Shown: positions 28,884 through 43,214, counted from the first letter of the stretch. The stretch: DNA of 58,540 nucleotides from Sporisorium sorghi (GCA_023212695.1 JALCCG010000131.1:1-58540); one strand, 5' to 3'. Notes: generated by a model not told the origin, from the letters alone. Numbers and translations are program-made.

Positions 28884-30260
28884 ATGCCTGGCGTCAACTC
28901 GATCAAGCTCTTGACCGGAAACAGTCACCCGGAGCTCGCCCAGCTCGTGGCTGACCGTCTTGGCATCCCGCTCACCCCATGCGTCTGCAAAAAGTTCGCA
29001 GACCAGTCCATCGACGTGCGCATCGGCAGCTCCGTGCGAGACGAAGACGTCTACGTCCTCCAGACCGGCAACTCGCCCTACACCGATCCCAACGACTCGC
29101 TCATGGAGCTGCTCATCATCCTCTCTGCGTGCAAAACCGCCTCTGCGCGTCGCATCACCGCCGTGATCCCGTCCTTCCCCTACTCGCGCCACGACAAAAA
29201 GGACAAGAGTCGTGCACCCATCACGGCCAAGCTGGTGGCCAACATGCTCACCGTCGCGGGCGCCGACCACGTCATCACCATGGACCTCCACGCCAGTCAG
29301 ATCCAGGGCTTCTTCGACATCCCCGTGGACAACCTCACCAGCGAACCCAGCGTTGCGCGATGGATCCGGTCCAAGGTCGACAACTGGCGCGATGCCATCA
29401 TTGTATCTCCGGATGCGGGTGGAGCTAAGCGCGCCACGGCGCTGGCGGACTCGTTGGGCGTGGATTTCGCGCTGATCAATCGCAACCGGCGGCGGGAGCA
29501 GCACAAGCGCATCCGTGCGGCGCAGAAGACGGCGCTGGGCCTGTCGAGCCGCTCGTCGTTTGACGATTTGCGTTCGGGTGTGAGCACGCCCATGTCGAGC
29601 TCGTACCTGTTGGATGGCACGGGGTTGAACTCCAAGTCGGCGGTGGGGCAGGCGACGGACAAGCTGCACGCGCTGAGTGTGTCTGCTGAATCGCAGTCGT
29701 CGGCTTCGACGCAGCACTCGCACGCCTCGAAGCACGTGTACAGCGACGTGGCCAACGGCATCAAGTGCGACGAGACCGGAGAGTGGATCATGACCGACGA
29801 ACAGGGCCACCTGGTGCGCAGCGGCCGCTCCAAACGCGATATTCCCGGCGAGGCGTCGTCCACGGCAGAGGACGACTCGGAGGACGAAAACTCGTCGCGC
29901 ATGGAGATCCTCGTCGGCGACGTCAAGGGCAAAGTCGCTATTTTGGTGGACGACATGGTGGATACCGGCAGGACGCTCGCACTGGCTGCCAAGACGCTCG
30001 AGGCAGCGGGCGCCGCCAAGGTGTACGCGATTATCACGCACGGTTTGCTGAGTGGCCAGTCGATCGAGCTCCTCAGGAAGCTCAGCTTGGAGCGCCTCGT
30101 TGTGACCAACACGATCGCCAACTCGGAAAAGGCCAAAGCCAGCGAGGGCAAGTTGGAAATCATGGATGTCTCGGCCGTGATTGGCGAGACCATCCGCAGA
30201 TCGCACCACGGCGAGTCCATCTCGCAGCTGTTCAGACAGGATGCAGAGATCATGTTTTGA
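28884..30260 (+). CDS. PRS1: Ribose-phosphate pyrophosphokinase with large internal insertion (Prs1-like)
   Basis: 458 residues, intronless, ATG at 28884. It makes PRPP from ribose 5-phosphate and ATP for purine, pyrimidine, His and Trp synthesis. Visible motifs: flexible catalytic loop with [10 protein letters not shown] (103-112), [12 protein letters not shown] (133-144), and the PRPP-binding loop [14 protein letters not shown] (351-364). About 138 Ser/Asp-rich residues (202-339) interrupt the fold. Normal subunits are near 318 residues. Yeast Prs1 and Prs5 carry non-homologous inserts, and Prs1's is linked to cell-integrity MAPK signalling. That makes Prs1 the best yeast counterpart, though orthology is inferred from architecture. 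Confidence 0.94.
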   Translation: MPGVNSIKLLTGNSHPELAQLVADRLGIPLTPCVCKKFADQSIDVRIGSSVRDEDVYVLQTGNSPYTDPNDSLMELLIILSACKTASARRITAVIPSFPYSRHDKKDKSRAPITAKLVANMLTVAGADHVITMDLHASQIQGFFDIPVDNLTSEPSVARWIRSKVDNWRDAIIVSPDAGGAKRATALADSLGVDFALINRNRRREQHKRIRAAQKTALGLSSRSSFDDLRSGVSTPMSSSYLLDGTGLNSKSAVGQATDKLHALSVSAESQSSASTQHSHASKHVYSDVANGIKCDETGEWIMTDEQGHLVRSGRSKRDIPGEASSTAEDDSEDENSSRMEILVGDVKGKVAILVDDMVDTGRTLALAAKTLEAAGAAKVYAIITHGLLSGQSIELLRKLSLERLVVTNTIANSEKAKASEGKLEIMDVSAVIGETIRRSHHGESISQLFRQDAEIMF

Positions 30261-30475
30261 TACCTGTCCCGTGTTTCGCTCTCTGTTGTATTCCCTGCTT
30301 TGCCTCTCTCTCTCTCTCTCTCAAGGTGTTTCATTGTCGAAGGTTGCAGATCGAATGGCCAATTACCACAACGAGAGCAAGTGTGTGCATTGCGAACAAA
30401 GAAACGACCGAAACACCAGCGTGACAAACGAGCAAGACAAGCCGTGAAAGAGACAGATTCCATTCTGACGCTCGC
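30261..30475. terminator. Convergent 3' region of PRPP synthetase and MAP kinase genes
   Basis: About 215 bp between converging stop codons, containing a (CT)n run at about 30305-30323. Both transcripts must end here or overlap. Confidence 0.45.
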
Positions 30476-33212
<2,737 letters not shown>

Positions 33213-33918
33213 TCACTTGAGCATACCAGCAAGGGCGCTGAGGCCACCCGAGTTGCCGCCGCCAATCAGACCAGCGAGCATCGAGGGGTTCTTCATGGCC
33301 AATCCCATGGCCATCTGCGCAGCCTGGTTGATGGCATCCTGCTTGTTGCCCTGCGCCTGGCCCTGCGCATCCTTCTGGTCGAACAGGTCAGCGGCGTGGC
33401 TCATGGCGACGCTCATCAGCTTCTGCTGCAGGCCACCGCCGCCCTGCTGCTGTCCACCACTGCCGCCAAGAACCGACTTGAGCGCAGAGAGTCTATCGTG
33501 CACAAAGAGGGAGAAAGGAGCCAGAACGTCAGCAAACTTTTCGTCGAGTCGGGCATTGAGGGCGAAAGGCTACTTACACGGCAGCGTTGCCAATCTGACC
33601 GGACGAGTTGGCGCCGGGCTGGTTGTTGACCTCGTCGTGGTCCTGCAGCAGCCTCTGCTCGTCGATGTTCTGGTTGCCGCCCTGGTTCTGCACGAACGAC
33701 GCAGCCTGCGAGAAGAGCGAGCTGTCGTGGTTGCCCGAGCTAAAGTTCTGTGCGAGACCAGCCAGCTGACCAAAGTCGAATCCACCGCCGCCGCCCTGCT
33801 GGTGCTGCTGCTGCTGGTTGTTGTTGTCGTTGTCGCCCTGGTTGTTGTTGTTGCCACCCTGGCTGTTCAGGAAGCCCTGGGCCATGTTGCCGATCTGGTT
33901 CAAGTCGAATCCGGACAT
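33213..33918 (-). CDS. Beta-flanking protein / DUF7721-like small protein, two exons
   Basis: Exons 33918-33578 and 33492-33213 (minus) with an 84-bp intron (GTAAGT...TAG) yield 206 residues. The splice completes a GTA codon and restores a continuous helix region (GNAAVLSALKSVLG). The N-terminus is Asn/Gln/Gly-rich (NNNNQGDNDNNN-type) and looks prion-like. The middle (SSLFSQAASFVQ, then IDEQRLLQDHDEV) and the Ala-rich C-terminal helices resemble the basidiomycete beta-flanking protein family, best known beside the Coprinopsis A mating-type locus. Its function is unknown. No mating-type homeodomain gene is in this window, so the name carries no locus meaning here. Confidence 0.75.
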
Positions 33919-34741
33919 TTTGAGTGGAAGAAAGTTGAGCTGATCGTCAAGTGAGAGGGGAGGATAGATGAGGATTATGTGGCGAAAACGATATTGCTTA
34001 GCGGGCGATGCTCCGTCTTATATGTGCCTCGTCGAGCATGGCCAGCGACTCCGCACTTGGGCTTCTCGCACAAGCTTTCATTGGACCAACACTCAAAAGT
34101 AACACAGCCGAGACGCACGCTTAGAGACGTGTGACGTCGAATTCCTCTCGCTGCGTCCGCTTGAGCTTTCTCGCTTGATGGGCCCCAATTGTGCATGCAC
34201 TTCGGCAGCAGAGCATGCTTCTTCTGTGTCTTATTCTTCGAATGGAATGCGCACGACTCAAAAGGACCTGTCAACACCAAGCTTCTTCTTGTCTCTAGAA
34301 CGAGAGATTGAGCGTGACAGCGGTCTTTGACACAGCCTTTCAGGTCTAGACTCGAGCAGATCCTGCAGTCGGTTCGGCCTTCCTTTGCATACATACAGAA
34401 TGCAACTCATCGAAAGCCGCTCAATCTTGTTTCGTACCAGATGCACGGAGCTGAGCGAGCGCCTTGCATTTGCTTCTCGAACAGCGCACGGGCCATCTGC
34501 CTTTTTTTTTTTTTTGTTTTTCTCTCGGATGTGTGTGTCATTAACGATCTCACATCGTAAAATTCGCGCGAAAGTCGCCAAGCGCGTAAGGTGTTGGTCT
34601 CTACGACAGCGCGCCTAGTTTTTGTCTTGCTCAGCTTGTCATGCTAAGTTACCTCTGATTGCCAACCATCAACGACACGGCATGGGAGTCACTAGCAACA
34701 CATGACACTCACGATCGCGTGAAGGCACGTACTAGATCGCA
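33919..34741. promoter_or_regulatory. Divergent promoter region, DUF7721-like / gamma-tubulin complex genes
   Basis: About 820 bp between start codons, with a T14 run at 34502-34515. No gene is seen. Confidence 0.55.
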
Positions 34742-37700
34742 ATGCCGCCCACAGCCGGCCCGTCGACGGCCAGACCAATTGTCAAGGGCAACTCGACCCG
34801 CACAGCAAGCAGGTCCAAGACCAATAAGCGCATCGACCAGGAGCGCATCCTCGACCGTCTCTTGTCCGCTTTCCTAGATGACACCGAAGCGGCATCAACA
34901 TCATCCCACTCGTCATCCAGCACGGCCACTCAAAAAGCTCGGGCGATACAAGCAATCGAAAAGGACTCGTGGTCCCCAGCCGACGACGATGAGGTTGCGG
35001 CTGCTCTGCACGGTCTCTCGCTCAAGCACAGCATCCACCTCGACTATGAGCTCGCCACCGCACTCAAACGATGCTACTCGCAGCTTCTTGTCTCATGCGA
35101 GCGATCTGTGCAATTCACAGAACAGGTTCGCCAAGCTGAAAAGCGAAGAGGTGCAGATGCCCGCAACGTGCCAGATCCTCTGATCCGACCCGACAACGTC
35201 TCGGATGCGCTTCGCTTCTTGCTCCAGCTATCTAAGCCAGCAGACGTCACAGCGCGCACCGCTGCCAACCTCATGCTCAATGCCACCCACTCCAGTCGAG
35301 CACAGTACTTGACACCGGAGCAGCGAAAGCAGGCCGAGAAGCGCGAATGGCTCAACATCCTCGTCGACGAACCGCTACAGGGTGACGCTTGGGTCGATGA
35401 GGACATGGATCAGGACAACTCCGACTTGTCCGACTGGAGTCTCGACTCGGACGATGAGCAAAGGATGGACGAAGGCTACGACAGTGACAAGGAGCTCCGC
35501 AAACGGAGAGAACGCCTCACTGCGATTGTGGCCTCAACACGACCCTCGGCCTCATCGACGCACGACTTGCAGCAACGCGAGCTCTGGTCTCAAGGGTGGC
35601 AATCGAGACGTGATGCACTCGACGTAGCCACCGAGAAGAGCTTGAGAGATTCAACGGGTCAGACCACAGGAAGCGCTAGAGACCTCACTGAAGCAGACGT
35701 TGTCAGAGAATCGATATCCGCGCTCATGGGGTTCTCCAGCGTCCTCTTCGCCCAACACGCTTCCGCTGACGGTCGCGTTACAAACACACACGAAGGGCAG
35801 CAATCCGTCTTGAACGGCTTGACAGAGCAGATGGAGGCAATCGCCGCCATGGCCAGCACATTCTCGTCCCTCCGCATCTTCGTCGCCACAACCGTCTCGC
35901 AAAGCATCCATGCTGTCGACGCGCTGACCAGGACGCCAGCAGTCGAAGCTTTCGCCGAACAATTGCAGACCTTGCTCGAGCGTCTGCGCTCTCGACTCTC
36001 CGAGATGGATGCCGACATTGCGGTGGCTTCCATGACCGCTCATCCAGCCGTCATTCAGACTCAAAGATATGCTACCATGACGCAGCTGCTTGACTTCGTG
36101 CAGCGCGAGGCAGCATCCGTTCTGCTGTTGGCAACGCTGCTCAACGAAATGGGTTTCATCTCTCGACCTGGCAACGACATCGATGCTCTCGCCGTTCCAC
36201 GTGCCTTCAGCGACCGCGCCCTCATCGACGGTCTGCAGGCGCTGCTCGCTTTTGTGAATCAACAGGACGAGGTCGCCCATCACGATGTGGTCCTGGCTGA
36301 TCTCAGCACTTGCCTACTAGCTGCCTGCCGACCTGCATGGAAGTCGGTATGCCATCTGCTGCAAAGAGGTCTCAGCTTCGCTATCCGCCGAGACCACGAT
36401 TCTCTGTTCGACGACCGGCTCGTTCAGCACATGATCCGCCACGACGCGTCGCTCTCCACTTCGGACAGCACCTTCTGGATGTCTGGATACATGGTCAACC
36501 GGGCCAGCGGCGACGTCTTGACGGACGATATCGTCGATGGAGGCTACAGCCCTCCCGCATTCCTGCAATCGATCATGCACGACGTTCTGACCACGGCAAA
36601 AGGCGTCGGCTTGCTCCGAAGTTTGGGCATCGACGCGCTTGGAGAGGTTCAGCCAAATGCTGATCTGGATCACATCCTCGGCTTACCCAGCACAACAACA
36701 GCGGGAGCATTCGATCGGCCTCAGAGCCCTGCAGAGCGTCAAGAGGGCCAAGTCAAAGCCAATTTGGCTGAAGCTTTGCGCCTCACACCCGACATGGCGA
36801 GGACGAAGCTGCGACAGCTCTTGTTTTCCCAGAGTGCCGCCACGACAATGCAAGAGGATGTCACAGCACCACCGATCGAGGACGTCTTGCCGCAGACACC
36901 AGTCTCGCGACCAGATACCGAGCCGCTCTGGCAGGTCACGCCAGCCCGTCCATCTCAGCACACCTCGCAAAGGCTCCTCGAGCCCATGCTCGGACAACTG
37001 CTACAAGAGCACCTTTCGCCCATATCTGCCATTGTACGCAAACGTCTGATCGAGGTGCTTTCATCGCCGGTCGCCGAGGGTGGCTATGCCTTGCAGTCTC
37101 ATCTCCGAGCATGTCACGGACTGTACTTTATGCAGCAAGGCGCCGAGATGGCCAGCTGGCTCGAGACGCTCTTCCTCGACCTGGATCGACGCAACGGCAC
37201 AGTGCGCGCTACCAACCATCATCGACTCAACTCGGGCTTCGTCGATGCTCTCGAAGCGCACCAGCGGAGCAATGCGACGGAAGCGTGGATCGACGTCAAC
37301 CTCGTCCGCTTCTTTACTGGCGACGACGAGTCGGAAAGCCGTGCAGCGATCCGGCAGAGAACGCGCATCCGCCGTCTGGCTGACATCCAGATCGAGTACG
37401 AGGTGCCTTGGCCATTGACGTTCGTGTTCCCACTGGGCTGCATGCGCTTCTATCAGTCGGTATTCACGACGCTGTTGCAGGCGAGGTACGCACAGTGGAA
37501 GCTGTCGAGCACGCTCAAGCTTGCCAAGCCCGAGACGATGCACATGCGCAAGTTTTGGGCGCTTCGACGCCAAGCGCAGTGGCTGGTGCGGACGCTGATC
37601 GAGTTCCTGCAAAACGACGTGGTGCTGCAAGACAGCCAGCGTCTCTGTTCGGCACTCGAGGGAATTGACTCGATCGACAGTGCTATTCAGACGCACACCG

Positions 37701-38398
37701 AAGCGTTGGATCGAATGGAAATGCTTTGCTTCCACCGTGTTGAGCAAGCAAAAGTCAAGGAGCTGTTTGGTGCGGCATGGCGAATCGGAGTAGAGGTGGT
37801 CAACAACTATGAACGTTTCATCGGCACAAGCAGCCACGAGGAGGACCGGCTTGCTCGAAGAAAGCGAAGAGAGCGACGCAAAAAGCGCAGAGACAAGGCG
37901 AAGCGAGACGGAGCACCGCTCGGAGCCATCGCCGAGGAGGAGGAAGAGGAGGAGGAGGAGGAGGAGGAGGAAGAAGACGAGGCGGAGAGACAGGATGACA
38001 AGGAGCCCGAAGATGCTGCCGAGATGCGAGACTACAACGACACGGGCCGCTTCGTGTTTGATATAGACGGCGAAGATCCCACCGTCACGGCAGCTCTCGA
38101 CTCGACCTCGGCGGACGCCTCGATGAGCGCCGACATGTCGTCGAGCTGGATCGAGTCCGAGACTGGCAAGCGCGAGCGCTTCCGAGTCGAGTGCGAGCGT
38201 CAACGCAAGGCGCTCGACAGGCTCGTCGAAGAGCTCAAGGTCAATGTCGACGACCAGATCGGCCGCATCGCAGCGCGAGCTGCCGTGCAGGCGCAGGACG
38301 CAACGCAGGCCGACCGCGCTCTTCAGGAGCACGACTATGCACGCGCAAAGTGGCAGTGTCTGCTTGATGCGTTGGCGTGGTCTGATATGCACTACTGA
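34742..38398 (+). CDS. Gamma-tubulin complex component (Spc97/Spc98 family, GCP5-like)
   Basis: 1218 residues, intronless, ATG at 34742. The N-terminal 150 residues are Ser-rich. A long helical N-GCP region follows. The C-GCP region begins near residue 745 (LLEPMLGQLLQEHLSPI) and includes the Spc97/98 block EYEVPWPLTFVFPLGCMRFYQ and FTTLLQARYAQWKL that contacts gamma-tubulin. A basic then acidic insertion of about 100 residues, with 14 consecutive Glu (37935-37978), interrupts the C-terminal part. Such proteins build the gamma-tubulin ring that nucleates microtubules at spindle pole bodies and cytoplasmic organising centres. The large size and divergent sequence suggest GCP5/Mod21 or GCP6 rather than the GCP2/3 core. 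Subfamily not certain. Confidence 0.82.
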   Translation: MPPTAGPSTARPIVKGNSTRTASRSKTNKRIDQERILDRLLSAFLDDTEAASTSSHSSSSTATQKARAIQAIEKDSWSPADDDEVAAALHGLSLKHSIHLDYELATALKRCYSQLLVSCERSVQFTEQVRQAEKRRGADARNVPDPLIRPDNVSDALRFLLQLSKPADVTARTAANLMLNATHSSRAQYLTPEQRKQAEKREWLNILVDEPLQGDAWVDEDMDQDNSDLSDWSLDSDDEQRMDEGYDSDKELRKRRERLTAIVASTRPSASSTHDLQQRELWSQGWQSRRDALDVATEKSLRDSTGQTTGSARDLTEADVVRESISALMGFSSVLFAQHASADGRVTNTHEGQQSVLNGLTEQMEAIAAMASTFSSLRIFVATTVSQSIHAVDALTRTPAVEAFAEQLQTLLERLRSRLSEMDADIAVASMTAHPAVIQTQRYATMTQLLDFVQREAASVLLLATLLNEMGFISRPGNDIDALAVPRAFSDRALIDGLQALLAFVNQQDEVAHHDVVLADLSTCLLAACRPAWKSVCHLLQRGLSFAIRRDHDSLFDDRLVQHMIRHDASLSTSDSTFWMSGYMVNRASGDVLTDDIVDGGYSPPAFLQSIMHDVLTTAKGVGLLRSLGIDALGEVQPNADLDHILGLPSTTTAGAFDRPQSPAERQEGQVKANLAEALRLTPDMARTKLRQLLFSQSAATTMQEDVTAPPIEDVLPQTPVSRPDTEPLWQVTPARPSQHTSQRLLEPMLGQLLQEHLSPISAIVRKRLIEVLSSPVAEGGYALQSHLRACHGLYFMQQGAEMASWLETLFLDLDRRNGTVRATNHHRLNSGFVDALEAHQRSNATEAWIDVNLVRFFTGDDESESRAAIRQRTRIRRLADIQIEYEVPWPLTFVFPLGCMRFYQSVFTTLLQARYAQWKLSSTLKLAKPETMHMRKFWALRRQAQWLVRTLIEFLQNDVVLQDSQRLCSALEGIDSIDSAIQTHTEALDRMEMLCFHRVEQAKVKELFGAAWRIGVEVVNNYERFIGTSSHEEDRLARRKRRERRKKRRDKAKRDGAPLGAIAEEEEEEEEEEEEEEDEAERQDDKEPEDAAEMRDYNDTGRFVFDIDGEDPTVTAALDSTSADASMSADMSSSWIESETGKRERFRVECERQRKALDRLVEELKVNVDDQIGRIAARAAVQAQDATQADRALQEHDYARAKWQCLLDALAWSDMHY
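37935..37978. repeat. GAG/GAA run coding poly-glutamate
   Basis: Triplet repeat inside the gamma-tubulin complex gene, encoding 14 consecutive Glu in an insertion of the C-terminal domain. Confidence 0.85.
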
Positions 38399-39318
38399 GC
38401 TTTGTAGAGATTCGTTATGACCATCCATTTGTGCTCACTATACGTCGTCCTCGACATCAGATGAGCTTGTGGTTCGCTGTGCTGTGCTGTGAGGCCTTTT
38501 TCGAAAATGCGCTTTGTTACGTTGTTGTCAAGCGAAGGAGCTGACCCGCGACGCAGACGGCTCAGGAGAGCGAAGGCAGGGTCTCTCTCTCTCTGTCCCG
38601 AATGAAAGCGCGTTTGCTCTGAGTCGAAAAACGCGAAATTTCAGCAAAATGAAATTTGAGCAATGGCGAGCTTTGAAAATGTGGGCAGTTCACGTTGACT
38701 GAAGCTGAGCGCGCGCGCACGGTTAAGAGTGTGAAGTGGAGAGAGCAAGAGAAAGAGTGAAGCGCGGAAAGAGAGTCACAGTCACAGTCACGATTCCGCT
38801 AAGGCTCAGTAACGCCTCGAAGGGTTACTCCTCATCGTCTCCAGAACATCCATGCTCAGCTGCCGACCGCCATCCATAGGCTCAAAGGCACCTCACAACA
38901 GAACGTGAGCTGCTGCGTTTCAGCTCTCAGACGCTGCAATCGCATCCACGTCATCGAAGTTGGGACCAACAGCGTGCTGTTCAAGGGTCATTCACCTCAT
39001 CCTCGGCTTCTCCGACTGGCCAACGCGTTCGGGAGCAGCAACCAACACAGCCGCATTCTTTCAGTGTGAGCGAAAAGCTCAGTCGATTGCGCTCAGCTTT
39101 GCTCTCATCGACAAAGACACGCGACAAAGGGTGCTTCCTTTTCATCCCCTTTACCACCACCGCCGACTCACTGTGTTCGCAGCCATTGCTTTAAACTCAC
39201 CTTCCGGTCTCGGTGCTGCACCTTTCTGCAAAGCTTTGCACTGCTCGCTGCGCGACAAAGAGAAGCTTCAGAGCTTGCCAACCCAAACAGTGGCAAATGA
39301 CATTCGACCCACCATGTC
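38399..39318. other. Intergenic region upstream of the MYST acetyltransferase gene
   Basis: About 920 bp with CT-rich and short CAGTCA repeats near 38778-38798. No gene supported. The small frame at 38960-39358 overlaps the likely promoter and lacks coding character. Confidence 0.6.
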
Positions 39319-42300
39319 ATGCTCTCTGATCGCCCCGCACTCAACGACAGAGCGATGATGACCGTTCAACCACTCGGTTCGGCGGCGACGACGACTGCGA
39401 CGACGACAACTTCGCTCGGAGCTGCATCACCCTCTTCCAGGCGCTCTGCATCTCCGTCCAAACCTGTGCGCGCAAAGCAGCTCGCCGAGCCATCCGACAG
39501 CACCTCGGCTGCAAAGAAACGCAAACTTGAACCTTCAGCATCCGCCGCCGTCAAGAGGAAGCCTGCCAATGCATCGACCTCCGCAACTCAACGCGCTCCC
39601 CCACACGAGCTCTGCGCATTCTGCTTGCAACCCGCCGACCGACCCAAGGGCGACACTCCCAAGCTGCTCATTTCGTGCTACGAGTGCGGCAGCAGCGGTC
39701 ATCCCTCTTGCTTGAGGTGGGGGCGCACCTCAACCAAAGTGCGCAAGGCTTTGTCTTACGACTGGCGATGCATCGAATGCAAAAAGTGCGAAATCTGTCG
39801 CGACAAAGGCGATGATGATGTGAGTTTCTTCTTCCGCACCCGCTGTGCGCTGTGCGCCATGCAAGCACCGCCTCTCTGACTTCATTTCGCAAATGCCGCG
39901 CAGATGAAGATGAAACCGAGTCACTGACTGGTTGTCTCTTTTTCCCTAACTTATCTTCTCTTGCCTTGTGACGGACTCCACAGGCTCAGCTCATGTTCTG
40001 CGACCGTTGCGACCGCGGTTGGCATCTCTACTGCTTGTCTCCTCCCCTCTCGAAACCCCCCAAGGGCCAATGGCACTGCCCGACATGCCAAGCAGGTGAC
40101 CGGCATCAGCACCAGCATCCGCAGCAGCAATGGCCAATACCCACAGGCCTCACCACCGCAGCTCTGCAGTCTAGCCCCATGCGAAACTCGCCCAGTCAAA
40201 CCCAACCAATGCGCGTATCCAGCTCCGGCAGGCCAAGCAAGCCTTCCAATCCAGACAGGAGCATCGACTCGCTCCTCACTGCGCACGCCTCCCTCCACAA
40301 GACCAACGAGGCGCAGCTGCTTGCAGGCCCCAACTTTGCCGTCATGAATACGCTCAAAAACGGTCTCCTCAGCGCCGCCGGCTCCCTTCTCAACCTCGCT
40401 CCTGGCTCTCCATGGTCGCCCCGCCCGAACAACCACAACAACATCATGCCTGTCACTCTCAATAACTCCTCGACCAAAAAAGCTGCTGGCAGAGGTGGTA
40501 GAAGTGCGAGAGGCGGCAAGCGCGGGCGTCCACGAAAGTCAGCTGGCACGCCACGTTCAAATGCAGCATCGGCATCGCACCTCAATGGCGCCAGTGGGCA
40601 CGCCAGCAGCAGCAGGAACACCATCGATGGCAATCAAGACGGCTCGGGCTCGTCCGACGGAGAGCATCCGTCCGAACGTGGGATACGCGATGGAGAGTCG
40701 ATCAAGGGAGTAGGGGGCGATGAAGACGAGGAAGCAGCCGCCGATCGTGATGCTGCCAAGAGCAGCGAAGAGGAGGATCCATTCGGCGGTGTTCTCGAAG
40801 GGCCTGATGCCCTCACGCTGCCGTACAAGCCCACGCCGCAGGACATGGAGCGCTTCCAACGTGCGCAGAAAGCCGCCGAGGACAAGCTCGGCGGTACTCT
40901 GGCCAGCCTTCCAGGATCTTCGGGCAGCCGTGTCATCAGGCGGCCAGGTCTCACCACTGGCGGCAGCACAAGCTCCCTCGCAGCCTCGCCGCGCCATCCA
41001 AGCTCCTTTCCATCAGCAGACACGCCTGTCGGCGGATCGCGCATCTCGCGTACGCAGCTCGTCCCTCGACACTCACCATCCGGCGGCACGCCTGGACCAT
41101 CGCAGCAGCACCACCACCACCAGCAACAAGTCGAAATCACCACGGCAGCCAGCAGTGCCGAGGCGGGCATCGCCTCGCCCATCAAGTGCATCCGGTTCGG
41201 CGACTTTGACATCGACACGTGGTACCAGGCTCCCTATCCAGAGGAGTACAGCATGGTCCCCGATGGCCGGCTATGGATCTGCGAGTTCTGCCTTAAGTAC
41301 ATGAAGAGCCGCTTCATGGCGCAACGCCACATACTCAAGTGCAAAAATCGAACTCCCCCAGGTGATGAGATCTATCGCGATGGAAACATCTGCGTGTACG
41401 AGGTGGACGGGCGCAAGAACAAGATCTACTGCCAGAATCTGTGCCTGATCGCCAAGATGTTCCTCGACCACAAGACGCTGTACTACGACGTCGAGCCGTT
41501 CCTGTTCTACATTGTTACGGAGGGCGACAGCACGGGCGACCACTTTGTGGGCTACTTCAGCAAGGAAAAGCGCAGTCCGATGAACTACAACGTGTCGTGC
41601 ATCATGACGCTGCCGGTGCGTCAGAGGCGAGGGTGGGGCAACTTTTTGATCGACATCAGCTTCTTGCTGTCCAAGAAGGAAGGTCGCACAGGCTCGCCCG
41701 AGAAGCCGCTCAGTGACCTGGGTCTGCTCAGCTACCGCAACTACTGGACGCTGGCTGTGTTCTACTATCTGCACAACGCTCCGGACGAGGTGACGATGGA
41801 CGACATCAGCCGTGCGACAGCGATGCAGCTCGAGGACATCTACTACGTGCTTCGAGAGCAGGATATGATCACGGTCTACGACGGCAACAACGCCAACAGT
41901 CGAACACCAGCAACGAGCAAGTATCGGGCGAGGGACGGCAACGCCACCACATCGGCTGCTGGCCTTGCCTTGACTGCTGGCGCCTCTGCAGCTCCGGAGC
42001 AGCAGCCGCAGCCGCAACCGCGTAAGCGTGGCAGGCCGCCTCTGCATCCTCGACCGCCACCGGCTGCAGAGCTGCCTTCGTACAAAGACAGGGACAAAAA
42101 CGCAGCGGCGCTTCTGCCGCGCGACTACCGCATCCACTTTGATCGTGCGTACGTGATCGCGCATCTGAAAAACTACGAATCGAAAGGCTACCTCAAGGTT
42201 CGCGCGGATAAGCTCAAATGGACGCCGTTCCTGGTATCGAGGTCGTTCCCTCAGCCCCTTACGACACTTGCTAACGGACAGGGCAGTTCGTCAAGCGCTG

Positions 42301-43214
42301 GACAGTCGAACGGCACTCCGGGCCCGTCTGGAACTGGCACGCTGACGCCAGCCGAAGTGACGGCGAACCTGGGGTATTCGGTGCTCAGTCAACTGCAAAA
42401 GACACCGGGCAGAAGCGATGCTGCCAGCGCACGTGCAAGCCCTGCTGCGGCTGCAGGCCAACGGACGGTGTCACGAACAGCCTCGACAGCAGCGGGCCCG
42501 ACAACAATCGTCGGAAGGGACGCACCTGTGCCTGACAGTCCAAGACGCTCTTCCATCGCCACACCTACGCCGTCACCTCCCAAGAAGCGGTTGAGACCTG
42601 CTCCACCGGCCGGAAGTGCGCTGTATGCCGCAACACTTGGAAGCACGCAGATCGGCGACAACGCTTCAGCGGATGCGGCCAAGGAGATGTCAGGCGCGAC
42701 GAGCTCCGTGGAAGCAGGCCAAGCAGGCCAGCCAAGTACATCCACGAAAACGCCGGATCTGGGCGCGGATGCCGAAGGTCCCGCGGCTGCTTGGGATGAG
42801 AACATGGACGCAGATGACGACGCCGACGGAGATGCAGATGCAGATGCAGATGCAGATGCAGACGGCGACTACGAGGCTGACGAATACGTGCCGGCTGCTG
42901 CTGCTGCAACCATCGAACCGAAGAAGGAGCAAATGTTGAAGCCTGCGCCTGGTATGGCTCGCCTTCCCATTGATCCGGAACACCTGCGACGCGTGCTGGC
43001 AGCCAGCTCGAGTGCCTCTAGCAGCGCCTCGGTCCAAGCCGGTTCTTTTCCGGCGCCGTATTCGATGGGCATGGCGAGTCCGTGGACCGCCCGCGACCAT
43101 GGCACGGCTACACCTGAAGCACACGATGCCGAGCTGGATCTGGGCGATGAAGATGCTGACGGCAGCGACGAGGATGCTCCTGGTAGCGACGATCCTGGTC
43201 TGGAAGGCATTTGA
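39319..43214 (+). CDS. MYST-family histone acetyltransferase with two PHD fingers (KAT6/Sas3-like), two exons
   Basis: Exon 1 39319-39819 and exon 2 39984-43214, with a 164-bp intron (GTGAGT...CAG), give 1243 residues. In-frame ATGs at 39355 and 39358 could be the true start. Two Cys/His PHD fingers, residues about 95-165 and 165-205, with the intron falling between them. The MYST domain runs about 568-921: C2HC finger (CEFCLKYM...HILKC), NVSCIMTLP with the conserved Cys, acetyl-CoA loop [11 protein letters not shown], and the catalytic Glu in SPEKPLSD. About 80 low-complexity residues split the domain before its last helices and carry an AT-hook-like RKRGRPP. A second GRP motif (KRGRPRK) lies in the linker. 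Tandem PHD plus MYST points to MOZ/MORF/Sas3-type H3 acetylation. The tail is Ser/Asp-rich. Confidence 0.93.

Noticed and set aside
28833..30209. Minus-strand open frame of 458 codons opposite PRPP synthetase
   Set aside because: Exact antisense of a strongly conserved enzyme gene. The product has no family features.
33213..33918. Mating-type locus suggested by the beta-flanking-like protein
   Set aside because: No homeodomain, pheromone or receptor gene is nearby, and the name derives from a different fungus.
37061..38428. Minus-strand open frame of 455 codons opposite the gamma-tubulin complex gene
   Set aside because: Antisense shadow containing a Leu run that is simply the complement of the poly-Glu codons.
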